Both the position numbers and the translations under genes were made by a program. The notes under the pieces were generated by a model. It was given only the letters and a program-made list of their open reading frames with translations, did not search any database and was not told the origin of the DNA. 64,000 bases of DNA from Streptosporangium sp040640155 (GTDB lineage: Bacteria > Actinomycetota > Actinomycetes > Streptosporangiales > Streptosporangiaceae), in NCBI RefSeq assembly GCF_040640155.1, contig NZ_JBFABE010000008.1, positions 1-64,000 on the forward strand, read 5' to 3'. Positions within the stretch are counted from its first letter, which is position 1. Every line of letters begins with the position of its first letter. Of the stretch, positions 46,698-55,236 are shown piece by piece.

Positions 46698-47479
46698 CCA
46701 CCGGCGCCGCCCCCCGGGATCCGTCCTCACGCGACCCGCTCCCAGGTCACCCGCTCCCGGGTGAGTCGTCTCCGCACGAGCCGTCCGTGCATGAGCCGTC
46801 CGTGCACGAGCCGGCCCCCATCCGGGTCCTGCTCGTCGAGGACGAGGTCCTGTTACGCGACAGCCTCAAGGTCCTCATCGACACCGCACCGGGGATGGTC
46901 ACCGTGGGCGAGGCGGGCACCGGCTCCGAGGCCGTGTTCCTGACCCGCCTGCGGCGGCCCCACGTCGTCCTCATGGACGTGCGGATGCCGGACATGGACG
47001 GCATCGAGGCGACCAGGCGTATCTGTGCCGACCCGGCCGCCGCCGGCGCCCGCGTGCTGATCCTCACCACGTTCGACCAGGACGACTACGTGTACGCCTC
47101 GCTCAGGGCCGGTGCGAGCGGATTCCTCGTCAAGAGCGCGACCGCGACCGAGCTCCTTGCCGCCGTCCGGGTCGTCGCCTCCGGCGAGGCGCTGCTCGCG
47201 CCCACCGTCACCCGGCGGCTCATCGCCGACTTCCTGAGGCAGCCCCACCCCGCCCCGCCCCGGCGGTCCCTCGACGACATCACCCAGCGCGAGCAGGACG
47301 TCCTCACCCTCATCGGCGCGGGGATGTCCAACTCCGAGATCGCGGAGCACCTCCACCTCACCGTCGGCACGGTCAAGACCCACATCGGCCGCCTGCTGGC
47401 CAAGCTGCGCGCCCGCGACCGGGCCCAGCTCGTCATCGCGGCCTACGAGGGCGGGCTCGTCCCCACCCCGCCCCCGTGA
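46694..47479 (+). CDS. Two-component response regulator, LuxR/NarL family
   Basis: 261 residues. An N-terminal extension of about 40 residues holds three HEPSV-like repeats encoded by a tandem 15-bp unit. The receiver domain follows: LLVEDEVLLRDSL, phosphoacceptor Asp in VVLMDVRMPDMDG, and conserved Lys in GFLVKSATATELL. The C-terminal LuxR helix-turn-helix is DITQREQDVLTLIGAGMSN...SEIAEHLHLTVGTVKTHI. It is coupled to the kinase gene. The target is unknown, but the neighbouring genes and itself are the first candidates. Confidence 0.92.
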   Translation: MTTGAAPRDPSSRDPLPGHPLPGESSPHEPSVHEPSVHEPAPIRVLLVEDEVLLRDSLKVLIDTAPGMVTVGEAGTGSEAVFLTRLRRPHVVLMDVRMPDMDGIEATRRICADPAAAGARVLILTTFDQDDYVYASLRAGASGFLVKSATATELLAAVRVVASGEALLAPTVTRRLIADFLRQPHPAPPRRSLDDITQREQDVLTLIGAGMSNSEIAEHLHLTVGTVKTHIGRLLAKLRARDRAQLVIAAYEGGLVPTPPP

Positions 47480-47623
47480 CGGCCCACGGGGCCGGGCGCC
47501 GCGCACGACCGGGCGTGAGGGACGCCGGCGGGTGGTACGCCCCCGCCCTTGGCCTCGGTCCACGCTCCAGCTCCCGTCCCGGTCCCGAGCGCGGTCATGC
47601 CGGATACCGGGCACCGCTCGCCG

Positions 47624-48520
47624 TCAGGTCTCGAGCCACACGGGGACCGCGGTGCGCAGGGCGGCGGTGACGGTGGCGACGGCGGGGTGCGCGCCGGCCC
47701 CGGCCCGGTGGGCGGTCATGGTCCGCCTGCGGATCGGCAGCCGGGTCAGCGCCACGCCGGGGGGCGGGTCCACCGCGCCGAGCCGCGGCACCAGCGCGAC
47801 CCCCTGCCCGGCGGCGACCAGGGCCAGCACGGTGGCGAACTCGTCGACGTGGTGCCGGACGCGAGGGGTGAAACCGGCGGCCTGGCAGGCCCGGACGGTC
47901 ATCGTGTGGCAGGCCGTGCCAGGGATCGCCGCGATCCAGGGCAGGTCCGCGCAGTCGGCGATCGCCCGGCCGTCGGGGGCCGCCGTCGGGGAGGCCGACG
48001 CCAGGTAGACCGGTTCGACGCACAGCGGGTGGGTGGCCAGGCCCGGTTCGACGGGCTGCGGGACGAAGTCGTAGTCGTGGATCAAAGCGAGGTCCAGGTC
48101 GCCGGCGCGCAGCGCGTCGGCGACGCCGGCCGGATCGATCTCCGAGACCATCGGCTCGAGGCCGGGATGCTCGCGCGCCAGGACGGTCAGGGCGGACGGG
48201 AGGATCGCGCGCGCCGCCGTCGGGAAGGTGCCGATGCGCAGTGGACCGGCCAGGCCGTGACGGGCGTCGACGAGCTCGCCCGCGGCCTGTTCCAGGTGCT
48301 GCAGGATCACCTCGGCGTGACGGGCCAGATTCCGGCCGGCGGGGGTCAGGCAGACCCGCCGTCCCGTCCGTTCCAGCAGCGGCACGCCCGCCTCGCGTTC
48401 CAGGACGGCCAGTTGCTGGGAGACCGCCGAGGGGCTGAAGGAGAGCGCCTGGGCGACGGCGGCGATGGTGCCGCGCAGGGCGAGCTCGCGCAGCAGGCGC
48501 AGGCGGCGAACATCGAGCAT
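47624..48520 (-). CDS. LysR family transcriptional regulator
   Basis: 298 residues. The N-terminal helix-turn-helix reads LRLLRELALRGTIAAVAQAL, SPSAVSQQLAVLEREAG; the substrate-binding domain begins at about residue 90 (GPLRIGTFPTAARAILP). It is divergent from a dihydrodipicolinate-synthase-family gene only about 70 bases away, the classic LysR arrangement, so it probably controls that gene and itself. The inducer is unknown. Confidence 0.9.
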   Translation of the reverse strand: MLDVRRLRLLRELALRGTIAAVAQALSFSPSAVSQQLAVLEREAGVPLLERTGRRVCLTPAGRNLARHAEVILQHLEQAAGELVDARHGLAGPLRIGTFPTAARAILPSALTVLAREHPGLEPMVSEIDPAGVADALRAGDLDLALIHDYDFVPQPVEPGLATHPLCVEPVYLASASPTAAPDGRAIADCADLPWIAAIPGTACHTMTVRACQAAGFTPRVRHHVDEFATVLALVAAGQGVALVPRLGAVDPPPGVALTRLPIRRRTMTAHRAGAGAHPAVATVTAALRTAVPVWLET

Positions 48521-48592
48521 CGGCTCAGCTTACGCTCGAACCCGAAAACGTGAACTGGACCCGTGCAAGACGGCTGGGACACCCTGGTGGCC

Positions 48593-48628
48593 ATGACCTC
48601 GTCCATGACCTCGTCCATGACCTCGACC
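48593..48628 (+). repeat. Triplicated 12-bp repeat carrying three in-frame start codons
   Basis: ATGACCTCGTCC occurs twice and ATGACCTCGACC once, head to tail, encoding MTSSMTSSMTST. Any of the three ATGs could initiate translation of the aldolase gene. Confidence 0.85.
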
Positions 48629-49519
48629 ACCGCCTTCCGCGGGATCCACGTGCCACTGATCACGCCGCTGACGACCGACGGGCGGATCGCGACGGACGCC
48701 CTGGAGCGGCTCGCCCACGACGTCCTGGCCGCGGGCGCCGCAGGGATCGTCGCCCTGGGGACGACCGCCGAGACCGCCACCCTCGACGAGTCCGAGAAGC
48801 TCGCGGTCGTCGACGTGTGCGCCCGCGTCTGCCGTGAGCGGGCGGCGACCCTGATCGTCGGCGCGGGCGGCAACGACACGCGGGCGGACGCGGCGGCCCT
48901 CGCGCGGCTCGCGGCGTGGCCGGAGGTGACGGCCGCGCTGGTGCCCGTGCCGTACTTCACCCGGCCGGGCCACCCCGGCGTGCTGGCGCACTTCACCCAC
49001 CTGGCCGCCGGCAGCCCCGTGCCGTTGATCGTCTACCACGTGCCGTGCCGCACCGGGCAGCACCTCGACGCGGCCTGCCTGCGCGCGCTGGGCCTGCTGC
49101 CCGGGATCGCCGGGGTCAAGTACGCGGCCGGCGGCGTCGGCGCGGACGCGGTGGAACTGCTCGGCGACCTTCCCCCGGACTTCGCCGTCCTGGCCGGTGA
49201 CGACCCGTTCGTGTCACCGCTCATGGCGCTCGGCGCCGTCGGCGGCGTCGTGGCCTCCGCCCACCTGGCCACCGGACGGTTCGCCGAACTGGCCGCCGCC
49301 TGGCTGGACGGGAACCTCCCGAGGGCCCGGCGCCTCGGGCACGGCCTGTCCGCCCTGGCGGCCGCCGTGTTCGCCGAACCCAACCCCACCGTGATCAAGG
49401 GCGTCCTGCACGCCCAGGGGCGCATCCCCGCACCGGACGTACGGCTGCCGCTGCTGCCCGCCGGGCGGGAGGCGATCGACCGGACGCTCCGGCGGCTCGA
49501 CGGCCTCCGGAACGCGTAG
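48593..49519 (+). CDS. Dihydrodipicolinate synthase/N-acetylneuraminate lyase family protein
   Basis: 308 residues from ATG 48593. Family aldolases form a Schiff base with pyruvate or related ketoacids. Motifs: HVPLITPLTTDGRI, GTTAETATLDESEK (the GTTxE loop), the Tyr in LIVYHVPCRTG, and the Schiff-base Lys in GIAGVKYAAGG. True DapA is usually in lysine or peptidoglycan clusters, so a catabolic aldolase controlled by the divergent LysR is as likely. The start is ambiguous because ATGACCTCGTCC is tandemly triplicated (48593, 48605, 48617); the family domain begins right after the third copy. GTG 48563 is a further in-frame start. Confidence 0.87.
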   Translation: MTSSMTSSMTSTTAFRGIHVPLITPLTTDGRIATDALERLAHDVLAAGAAGIVALGTTAETATLDESEKLAVVDVCARVCRERAATLIVGAGGNDTRADAAALARLAAWPEVTAALVPVPYFTRPGHPGVLAHFTHLAAGSPVPLIVYHVPCRTGQHLDAACLRALGLLPGIAGVKYAAGGVGADAVELLGDLPPDFAVLAGDDPFVSPLMALGAVGGVVASAHLATGRFAELAAAWLDGNLPRARRLGHGLSALAAAVFAEPNPTVIKGVLHAQGRIPAPDVRLPLLPAGREAIDRTLRRLDGLRNA

Positions 49520-49600
49520 GCCTGGCCGACGGCCTCGGGAACGCGCGGACCGGGACGCGCCCGGCCGGTTGCCCATGGTCGTTAAGCTGGCGTTTCTGGA

Positions 49601-49619
49601 TTGTTACCGGCCACAACAA
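49601..49619. promoter_or_regulatory. Candidate operator upstream of the xylF-like gene
   Basis: TTGTT-N9-AACAA (49601-49619) is an inverted repeat in an AT-rich patch about 160 bases before xylF. A second, GTTG-N7-CAAC, lies near 49665. The ROK regulator encoded at the operon end is a candidate binder; this is inference. Confidence 0.35.
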
Positions 49620-49780
49620 ACTTTACCTCTGGAGGGTCTGGCGCTCTGGCCAACGGCGGAATACGTTGCCGCAAACAACATTCAACGGAACGGTGAGCCG
49701 AGATCCGGCGGAGCCGGACCCGCGAATTCGGCATGCCGCACCTCCGTACCCCCCACTTTCGAAGAAAGGACCCGTGCACC

Positions 49781-50899
49781 ATGCGCAAGGGGATCCTCAG
49801 CATGACCACCGCCGCCGCGGTGATGACCCTCGGTCTCGCCGCCTGCGGGAGCGAAGAGCCCACCACCGCCGCCCCGAGCGGCGACCCCTCCGCGGCGAGC
49901 TCGGCCGCCGCCACCGGCAAGGTCGGTGTCATCCTCCCCGACAGCAAGTCCTCCGCCCGCTGGGAGACCGCTGACCGCAAGTACCTGGAGGAGGCCTTCA
50001 AGGCCGCGGGCGTCGCCTACGACATCCAGAACGCCCAGGGTGACAAGACGCAGTTCCAGACCATCGCCGACCAGATGATCACCAACGGCGCCACGGTCCT
50101 GATGATCGTCAACCTGGACAGCGGCACCGGCAAGGCCGTCCTCGACAAGGCCAAGGCCCAGGGCGTGGCGACCATCGACTACGACCGCCTCACCCTGAAC
50201 GGCGGCGCCTCCTACTACGTCAGCTTCGACAACACCAAGGTCGGCACCCTGCAGGGCGAGGGCCTGGTGAAGTGCCTGACCGACAAGAAGGCCGAGAAGC
50301 CGATCGTCGCCGAGCTCAACGGCTCGCCGACCGACAACAACGCCACGCTGTTCAAGAACGGCTACGACGGCGTGCTCAAGCCCAAGTACGACTCCAAGGA
50401 GTACGTCAAGGGCCCGGACCAGTCGGTTCCGGACTGGGACAACGCCCAGGCCGGCACCATCTTCGAGCAGATGCTCACCGAGCAGCCGAAGATCGCCGGC
50501 GTCCTGGCCGCCAACGACGGTCTCGGCAACGCCGCCATCACCGTGCTCAAGAAGAACAACCTGAACGGCAAGGTCCCGGTCACCGGCCAGGACGCCACCG
50601 TGCAGGGCCTGCAGAACATCCTCGCCGGCGACCAGTGCATGACGGTCTACAAGGCGATCAAGAAGGAGGCCGACGCGGCCGCCGAGCTCGCCATCGGCCT
50701 GGCCAAGGGCGAGAAGCCCGCGGCGTCCGGCACGGTCAAGGACACCGAGAGCGGCGCCGACGTGCCCGCCGTCCTGCTCGACCCCCAGCCGATCTTCTTC
50801 GACAGCGTCAAGGACGTCGTCGCCGACGGCTTCGTGACCAAGGAGGAGCTGTGCACCGGTGACTTCGCCAAGAAGTGCACCGAGGCCGGAATCGAGTAA
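49781..50899 (+). CDS. xylF: Sugar ABC transporter substrate-binding lipoprotein (XylF-like)
   Basis: 372 residues from ATG 49781 with AGAAAGGA upstream. A lipoprotein signal ends in the lipobox LAACGS (Cys near residue 22), followed by an Ala/Ser/Thr linker. The mature domain is periplasmic-binding type 1: VGVILPDSKSSARW, TIDYDRLTLNGG and YYVSFDNTKVGTLQGEG, segments that resemble D-xylose-binding XylF. It should capture a pentose, most likely xylose, outside the membrane and deliver it to the permease at 51849. A 14-bp hairpin between this gene and the ATPase gene may set a higher level for the binding protein. Confidence 0.9.
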   Translation: MRKGILSMTTAAAVMTLGLAACGSEEPTTAAPSGDPSAASSAAATGKVGVILPDSKSSARWETADRKYLEEAFKAAGVAYDIQNAQGDKTQFQTIADQMITNGATVLMIVNLDSGTGKAVLDKAKAQGVATIDYDRLTLNGGASYYVSFDNTKVGTLQGEGLVKCLTDKKAEKPIVAELNGSPTDNNATLFKNGYDGVLKPKYDSKEYVKGPDQSVPDWDNAQAGTIFEQMLTEQPKIAGVLAANDGLGNAAITVLKKNNLNGKVPVTGQDATVQGLQNILAGDQCMTVYKAIKKEADAAAELAIGLAKGEKPAASGTVKDTESGADVPAVLLDPQPIFFDSVKDVVADGFVTKEELCTGDFAKKCTEAGIE

Positions 50900-50908
50900 C
50901 ACGCGGGA

Positions 50909-50941
50909 GGGCGCGGCCGGCCCCGGCGGCCGGCCGCGCCC
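50909..50941 (+). terminator. Intercistronic hairpin between xylF and xylG
   Basis: A perfect 14-bp GC-rich stem (50909-50922 and 50928-50941) with loop CCGGC begins 10 bases after the xylF stop. Within an operon such hairpins commonly act as partial terminators or 3' stabilisers, giving more binding protein than ATPase. Confidence 0.7.
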
Positions 50942-51087
50942 CCACGCCCGATCGTGGCGCATCCGCACTGTGACACCGGGGTACGCGGCAGGTGAGCGTC
51001 TCCCGTACGGCAGGGCAGGACACCGCCTGCAGGCGCCCCAGCCGCGCGAGTCTCACCGCGCGAAATGAACACAGGGAGCACAACCCC

Positions 51088-51852
51088 ATGACCCCCGCAC
51101 TGGAACTTCGCGGGATCGACAAGAGTTTCGGTCCCGTACAGGTCCTGCACGACGTCTCCCTCTCCGCCTATCCCGGAGAGGTGACCGCGCTGGTCGGTGA
51201 CAACGGCGCGGGTAAGTCCACCCTCGTCAAGTGCGTCGGCGGCATCCACTCCATCGACTCCGGCGAGTACTTCTTCGACGGCAAGGCCGTCCAGATCGGC
51301 AGCCCGCGCGACGCGGCCGACCTGGGCATCGAGATCGTCTACCAGGACCTGGCGCTCTGCGACAACCTCGACATCGTCCAGAACATGTTCCTCGGCCGCG
51401 AGCACAAGCGCGGCATCGTCCTCGACGAGGACACCATGGAGGAGATGGCCGCCAGGACCCTGGAGAGCCTCTCGGTCAGGACCGTCAAGTCCATCCGGCA
51501 GCTCGTCGCCAGCCTGTCCGGCGGCCAGCGCCAGACCGTGGCCATCGCCAAGGCCGTGCTGTGGAACAGCAAGGTCGTCATCCTCGACGAGCCGACCGCG
51601 GCGCTGGGCGTCGCCCAGACGGCGCAGGTGCTGGAACTGGTCCGCCGCCTCGCCGACCAGGGGCTGGCCGTCGTGCTGATCTCGCACAACATGAACGACG
51701 TGTTCGCCGTCTCGGACCGGATCGCGACCCTCTACCTCGGCCGGATGGCGGCCCAGGTCAAGACCTCGGACGTCACCCACGCGCAGGTCGTCGAACTCAT
51801 CACCTCCGGCCGCAGCGGGGACCTCGGCCTCACCAACGGAGTCACCGTATGA
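51088..51852 (+). CDS. xylG: Sugar ABC transporter ATP-binding protein (XylG-like, single domain)
   Basis: 254 residues, ATG 51088 with AGGGAG 9 bases upstream. Walker A VGDNGAGKST, Q-loop IVYQDLALCDN, signature SLSGGQRQTVAIA, Walker B VVILDEPTAALG, switch His in LISHNMNDV. It carries one nucleotide-binding domain, while the enterobacterial XylG has two in tandem, so the working transporter should use it as a dimer. The stop overlaps the permease start (ATGA). Confidence 0.9.
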   Translation: MTPALELRGIDKSFGPVQVLHDVSLSAYPGEVTALVGDNGAGKSTLVKCVGGIHSIDSGEYFFDGKAVQIGSPRDAADLGIEIVYQDLALCDNLDIVQNMFLGREHKRGIVLDEDTMEEMAARTLESLSVRTVKSIRQLVASLSGGQRQTVAIAKAVLWNSKVVILDEPTAALGVAQTAQVLELVRRLADQGLAVVLISHNMNDVFAVSDRIATLYLGRMAAQVKTSDVTHAQVVELITSGRSGDLGLTNGVTV

Positions 51853-53096
51853 CCGCCACCATCACCCCGAAGACCGTGCAGGAGTCACCCTCCATCACGG
51901 CGAACGCCCGCGGCTACGTCGAGCGGGTACGCGGCGGGGACATGGGCGCGCTGCCGGCGGTGTTCGGCCTCGTGGTGCTCTGCACGGTCTTCGCGATCCT
52001 GCGCCCCGCCTTCCTGACGTCGGGCAACTTCGCCAACCTGCTCACCCAGGGCGCCGCGGTCACCGTGATCGCCATGGGCCTGGTCTTCGTCCTGCTCCTC
52101 GGCGAGATCGACCTGTCGGCGGGCTTCGCCAGCGGCGTCTGCGCCGCGATCCTCGCGATCATGCTCAGCGGCCAGGGCCTGCCCTGGTACGTCGCGGTCG
52201 GCGCGGCCATCCTCGCCGGCGTGGTGATCGGCACCACGATCGGGTCCATCGTCGCGAAACTCGGCATCCCGTCCTTCGTGGTGACGCTCGCGGCCTTCCT
52301 GGCCTTCCAGGGGCTCGTGCTGCTGCTCGTCAAGGGCGGCACCATCATCGCCATCCGCGACGAGACGATCCTGTCGATCTCCAACAAGAACCTGCCCCCG
52401 ACGCTGGGCTGGATCCTGCTGGCCGTCGGCGTCGCCGCCTACGCCGGTCTCCAGCTGACGCGCGCCCGCAAGCGCGCCTCCCGGGGACTGACCTCCGACC
52501 CGATCTCGCTGATCGCGGTCAGGGTGGGCGCCCTCGCCCTGTTCGGCGGGATCGCCATGTACTTCCTCAACATCGAGCGCAGCCGCAACGCCGCGGTCGT
52601 CTCCCTGGCCGGCGTGCCGCTGGTGGTGCCCGTCATCGTGGTGCTGCTGCTGATCCTGACGTTCCTGCTCCGGCGCACGGCGTACGGACGTCACCTGTAC
52701 GCGGTCGGCGGCAACGCCGAGGCCGCGCGCCGGGCGGGCATCAACGTCGACCGGATGAAGATCAGCGCGTTCGTGATCTGTTCCTCCATGGCCGCCATCG
52801 GCGGCATCATCGCCGCCTCCCGCGCCAGCTCCGTCGACCCCAACACCGGCGGCAGCAACGTGCTGCTCTACGCGGTCGGCGCCGCCGTCATCGGCGGCAC
52901 CAGCCTCTTCGGCGGCAAGGGCCGGGTGCTGGACGCCATCCTCGGCGGCGCGGTGGTCGCGGTCATCGAGAACGGCATGGGCCTGATGGGCTACAGCTCC
53001 GGCGTGAAGTACATGGTGACCGGATCGGTCCTGCTGCTGGCCGCCATGGTGGACGCCCTGTCCCGCAAGCGGGCGGCCGCCACCGGGCTAAGGTGA
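51849..53096 (+). CDS. xylH: Sugar ABC transporter permease (XylH-like)
   Basis: 415 residues, translationally coupled to the ATPase gene. About ten membrane segments, with the sugar-permease (BPD_transp_2) features VIAMGLVFVLLLGEIDLSAG, SFVVTLAAFLAFQGLVLLL, YAVGGNAEAARRAGINVDR and VIGGTSLFGGKGRVLDAILGG. It is probably a homodimeric channel for the sugar bound by the 49781 product. Confidence 0.92.
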   Translation: MTATITPKTVQESPSITANARGYVERVRGGDMGALPAVFGLVVLCTVFAILRPAFLTSGNFANLLTQGAAVTVIAMGLVFVLLLGEIDLSAGFASGVCAAILAIMLSGQGLPWYVAVGAAILAGVVIGTTIGSIVAKLGIPSFVVTLAAFLAFQGLVLLLVKGGTIIAIRDETILSISNKNLPPTLGWILLAVGVAAYAGLQLTRARKRASRGLTSDPISLIAVRVGALALFGGIAMYFLNIERSRNAAVVSLAGVPLVVPVIVVLLLILTFLLRRTAYGRHLYAVGGNAEAARRAGINVDRMKISAFVICSSMAAIGGIIAASRASSVDPNTGGSNVLLYAVGAAVIGGTSLFGGKGRVLDAILGGAVVAVIENGMGLMGYSSGVKYMVTGSVLLLAAMVDALSRKRAAATGLR

Positions 53097-53131
53097 TCAT
53101 CGACTCCGATCCACCGAAGGAAGCCAAGGCC

Positions 53132-54340
53132 ATGCGGGCAGGTCCCTCCCAAGAGGAGATCAGGCGTCACAACCTCGGGGCCCTCCTGCGCCACGTGCAC
53201 CTGAGCGGCCCCACCTCCCGCGCGGAACTCACCAACCGGATGGGGCTCAACCGAAGCACCATCATGGCCCTCACCGCCGACCTGACCGCCGCCGGCCTGG
53301 TCAGGGAGGAGCTCCCCCGGGAGACGGGGCGGGCCGGGCGCCCGTCCCTGGTGGTCCGCCCGGAGTCGGCGCGGGTCTACGTGTTCGCCTTCGACGTGGG
53401 CGTCGACCGCATGGTCGCCGCCCGCGTCGGCCTGGGCGGCACCGTCCTCGACCGGCGCGAGACGGTACGGCGGCGCGGGCCCTTCTCCCTGGAGGAGATC
53501 GTCGGCCCGCTCGCCGCCTTCGCCCGGCAGATGCACCGCAGGACCAGGCCCGACACGGTCTGCGTGGGGGTCGCCGCGGCCTTCCCCGGGGGAGTGGGCC
53601 GCAGCGACGGGATCATCAGGTTCGGGCCCAACATGGTCACCGTGGAGGACGTGCCGTTCGCCGAGGAGATGACCCGGCGGCTGGCCTTCGGCCTGCCGGT
53701 CGCCGTCGGCAACGACGCCAACCTCGCCGCCCTGGCCGAGCAGACCCGGGGGGTGGGCGTCGGCTGCCGCGACCTGGTCTACCTGCACGGGGACGTCGGC
53801 ATCGGCGGGGGCGTCATCGTCAACGGCCAGTTGCTCGGCGGTCACCTGGGCTTCGGCGGCGAGGTCGGCCACATGATCGTCAACCCCGGCCGGGGGCGCC
53901 TGTGCTCGTGCGGGTCGCTGGGCTGCCTGGAGGCCGAGGTGGGGGAGCGCGCCCTGCTGGAGGCCGCGGGGCGCTTCGGCCCCCGGGTCGGGGCCGACGC
54001 CGTCCGTGCCGTGGTCGACGCCGCCGACCGCGGGGACGTCGTCGCGCAGGCCGCCCTGAGCAGGGTCGGCGACTGGCTCGGGCTGGGCGTCGCCAACCTC
54101 GTCAACCTCTTCAACCCGGAGATGATCGTGTTCGGGGGCATGCTCCGGGAGATCTACCTGGGCTCCGCCGCCCAGGTCCGCAGCCGTCTCGCCGTCGACG
54201 CCCTGCCGCCGTCCCGCGAGCACCTGCGCCTGCGCACCTCTGCCCTCGGCGATGACGCCACCCTCGTGGGCGCCGCCGAGCTGGCCTTCTCCCAGGTCCT
54301 GGCCGACCCGCTGGAGGTCCTCGCCAGGGCCGGTTCCTGA
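53132..54340 (+). CDS. ROK family transcriptional regulator (Rok7B7-like)
   Basis: 402 residues from ATG 53132, preceded by AAGGA (53117-53121) and beginning MRAGPSQEEIRRHNLGALL, a common start for these regulators; GTG 53093, overlapping the permease stop, is the alternative. An N-terminal winged helix (SRAELTNRMGLNRSTIMALT) precedes the ROK sugar-kinase-like domain: VAVGNDANLAALAE, GGEVGHMIV, and the zinc motif CSCGSLGCLEAEVG. It directly follows xylFGH-like genes, as in Streptomyces (rok7B7 by memory), and likely senses the sugar or its phosphate. Confidence 0.9.
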   Translation: MRAGPSQEEIRRHNLGALLRHVHLSGPTSRAELTNRMGLNRSTIMALTADLTAAGLVREELPRETGRAGRPSLVVRPESARVYVFAFDVGVDRMVAARVGLGGTVLDRRETVRRRGPFSLEEIVGPLAAFARQMHRRTRPDTVCVGVAAAFPGGVGRSDGIIRFGPNMVTVEDVPFAEEMTRRLAFGLPVAVGNDANLAALAEQTRGVGVGCRDLVYLHGDVGIGGGVIVNGQLLGGHLGFGGEVGHMIVNPGRGRLCSCGSLGCLEAEVGERALLEAAGRFGPRVGADAVRAVVDAADRGDVVAQAALSRVGDWLGLGVANLVNLFNPEMIVFGGMLREIYLGSAAQVRSRLAVDALPPSREHLRLRTSALGDDATLVGAAELAFSQVLADPLEVLARAGS

Positions 54341-54443
54341 TCCGGTCGCGTCGTACGTCTCGTTCGCCGCCCGATCTCCACGCCGTGCGTCGTTCATGCG
54401 GTGTGTCGTTCGCGTCGCCGTGCTCGTCGCCCGTGCCGCGCCT

Positions 54444-54468
54444 CGGCACCCTGGGGCCCTGGGTGCCG
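54444..54468. terminator. Hairpin between the converging ROK and coiled-coil genes
   Basis: CGGCACCC (54444-54451) pairs with GGGTGCCG (54461-54468), with further GGGG/CCC pairing in the loop. It lies between the ROK stop and the 3' end of the minus-strand gene at 54479. Confidence 0.5.
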
Positions 54469-54478
54469 GCGCGGGCTC

Positions 54479-54910
54479 CTACCTGACGAGACCGGCGACC
54501 ACGTTACGCAGCTCCAGGTGACCGGACTTCAGGTCGGCGACGTCACCCTCGAGGCGCTTCATCGAGAGCTCCAGGTTGCCGACGGAGCGCTTGACCACGG
54601 AGAGGTCCTCGCGCAGTTCGGCGTAACCCGTTCGCATCTCGGTCCGCATCTCGGCCATCTCGGCTCGAAGCTGGTCCTGGCCGACCCGTAGCTGGCTCAC
54701 CTCGACCTGTAGGTCGTTCACCTCGGTGCGGAGGGCGGTCACCTCGGTGCGGAGGGCGGTCACCTCGGTGTTCAGGTTCGAGGTGACCGCGCTCAGGTCG
54801 CGCAGGACCTCGAACATGCCCGAGACGATCGCCCTGTTCTCGTCGCTCTGCGCGCGCAGCGCGAGGACGTCGGTCTCCAGCACCCGCAGGCGCATCTCTG
54901 TCGTGCTCAC
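54479..54910 (-). CDS. Hypothetical coiled-coil protein
   Basis: 143 residues from GTG 54910 (AGAAGGG 6 bases upstream), beginning VSTTEMRLRVLETDVLAL. Almost the whole protein is a predicted long coiled coil with heptad patterns such as LNTEVTALRTEVTALRTEV and LRVGQDQLRAEMAEMRTEM. A perfect 21-bp tandem duplication (54726-54767) encodes three heptads' worth of TALRTEV-type repeats. Upstream extension to 55024 is possible but lacks a ribosome site. No function can be assigned; similar short coiled-coil proteins are common in actinomycetes. Confidence 0.68.
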   Translation of the reverse strand: MSTTEMRLRVLETDVLALRAQSDENRAIVSGMFEVLRDLSAVTSNLNTEVTALRTEVTALRTEVNDLQVEVSQLRVGQDQLRAEMAEMRTEMRTGYAELREDLSVVKRSVGNLELSMKRLEGDVADLKSGHLELRNVVAGLVR

Positions 54911-55236
54911 TCGTGCCCTTCTCCCTGTCTCGACCGGCGGGGGGCCGGTACCGGCCGTTCCTTGGCGCGAGAGACGCTCGCGTCTCGTGCGCCCGACCGA
55001 CGTCGTCACACTACTCACGGTCACGCTCTGATCGCCATTCGTGGTCGAGGCCGGGAAACGCGTCAGGCCGCGTGCGGGAGGAGAATCCTCATCCCGGCAC
55101 GGCGGCCGGTATGAGATTCCTCATACCGGGGGTACGAGAAAGACCACCCGTCGCGCGGCTGTGGGGCGGCGACGGGTGGTCGGGTGGATCAGGTCGGCCG
55201 ATGGATCGCGGGTCTGCGCGATGCTCGCGGCGACGG
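54911..55236. other. Hairpin-rich intergenic region
   Basis: 326 bases with no credible gene, but several inverted repeats: the 14-base palindrome GGCCGGTACCGGCC (54943-54956), GAGACGC-TC-GCGTCTC (54971-54986), GAGGA-GAA-TCCTC (55078-55090), a perfect 10-bp stem CCGGTATGAG/CTCATACCGG (55106-55129) and the terminator at 55142-55181. The sequence ATTCCTCATACCGG in the fourth is nearly repeated at 55084-55097 (AATCCTCATCCCGG). Confidence 0.6.
55142..55181 (-). terminator. Hairpin terminator after the metallopeptidase gene
   Basis: A perfect 13-bp stem (55142-55154 and 55169-55181) with a 14-base loop lies just beyond the 3' end of the minus-strand metallopeptidase gene (stop at 55237). Confidence 0.65.
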
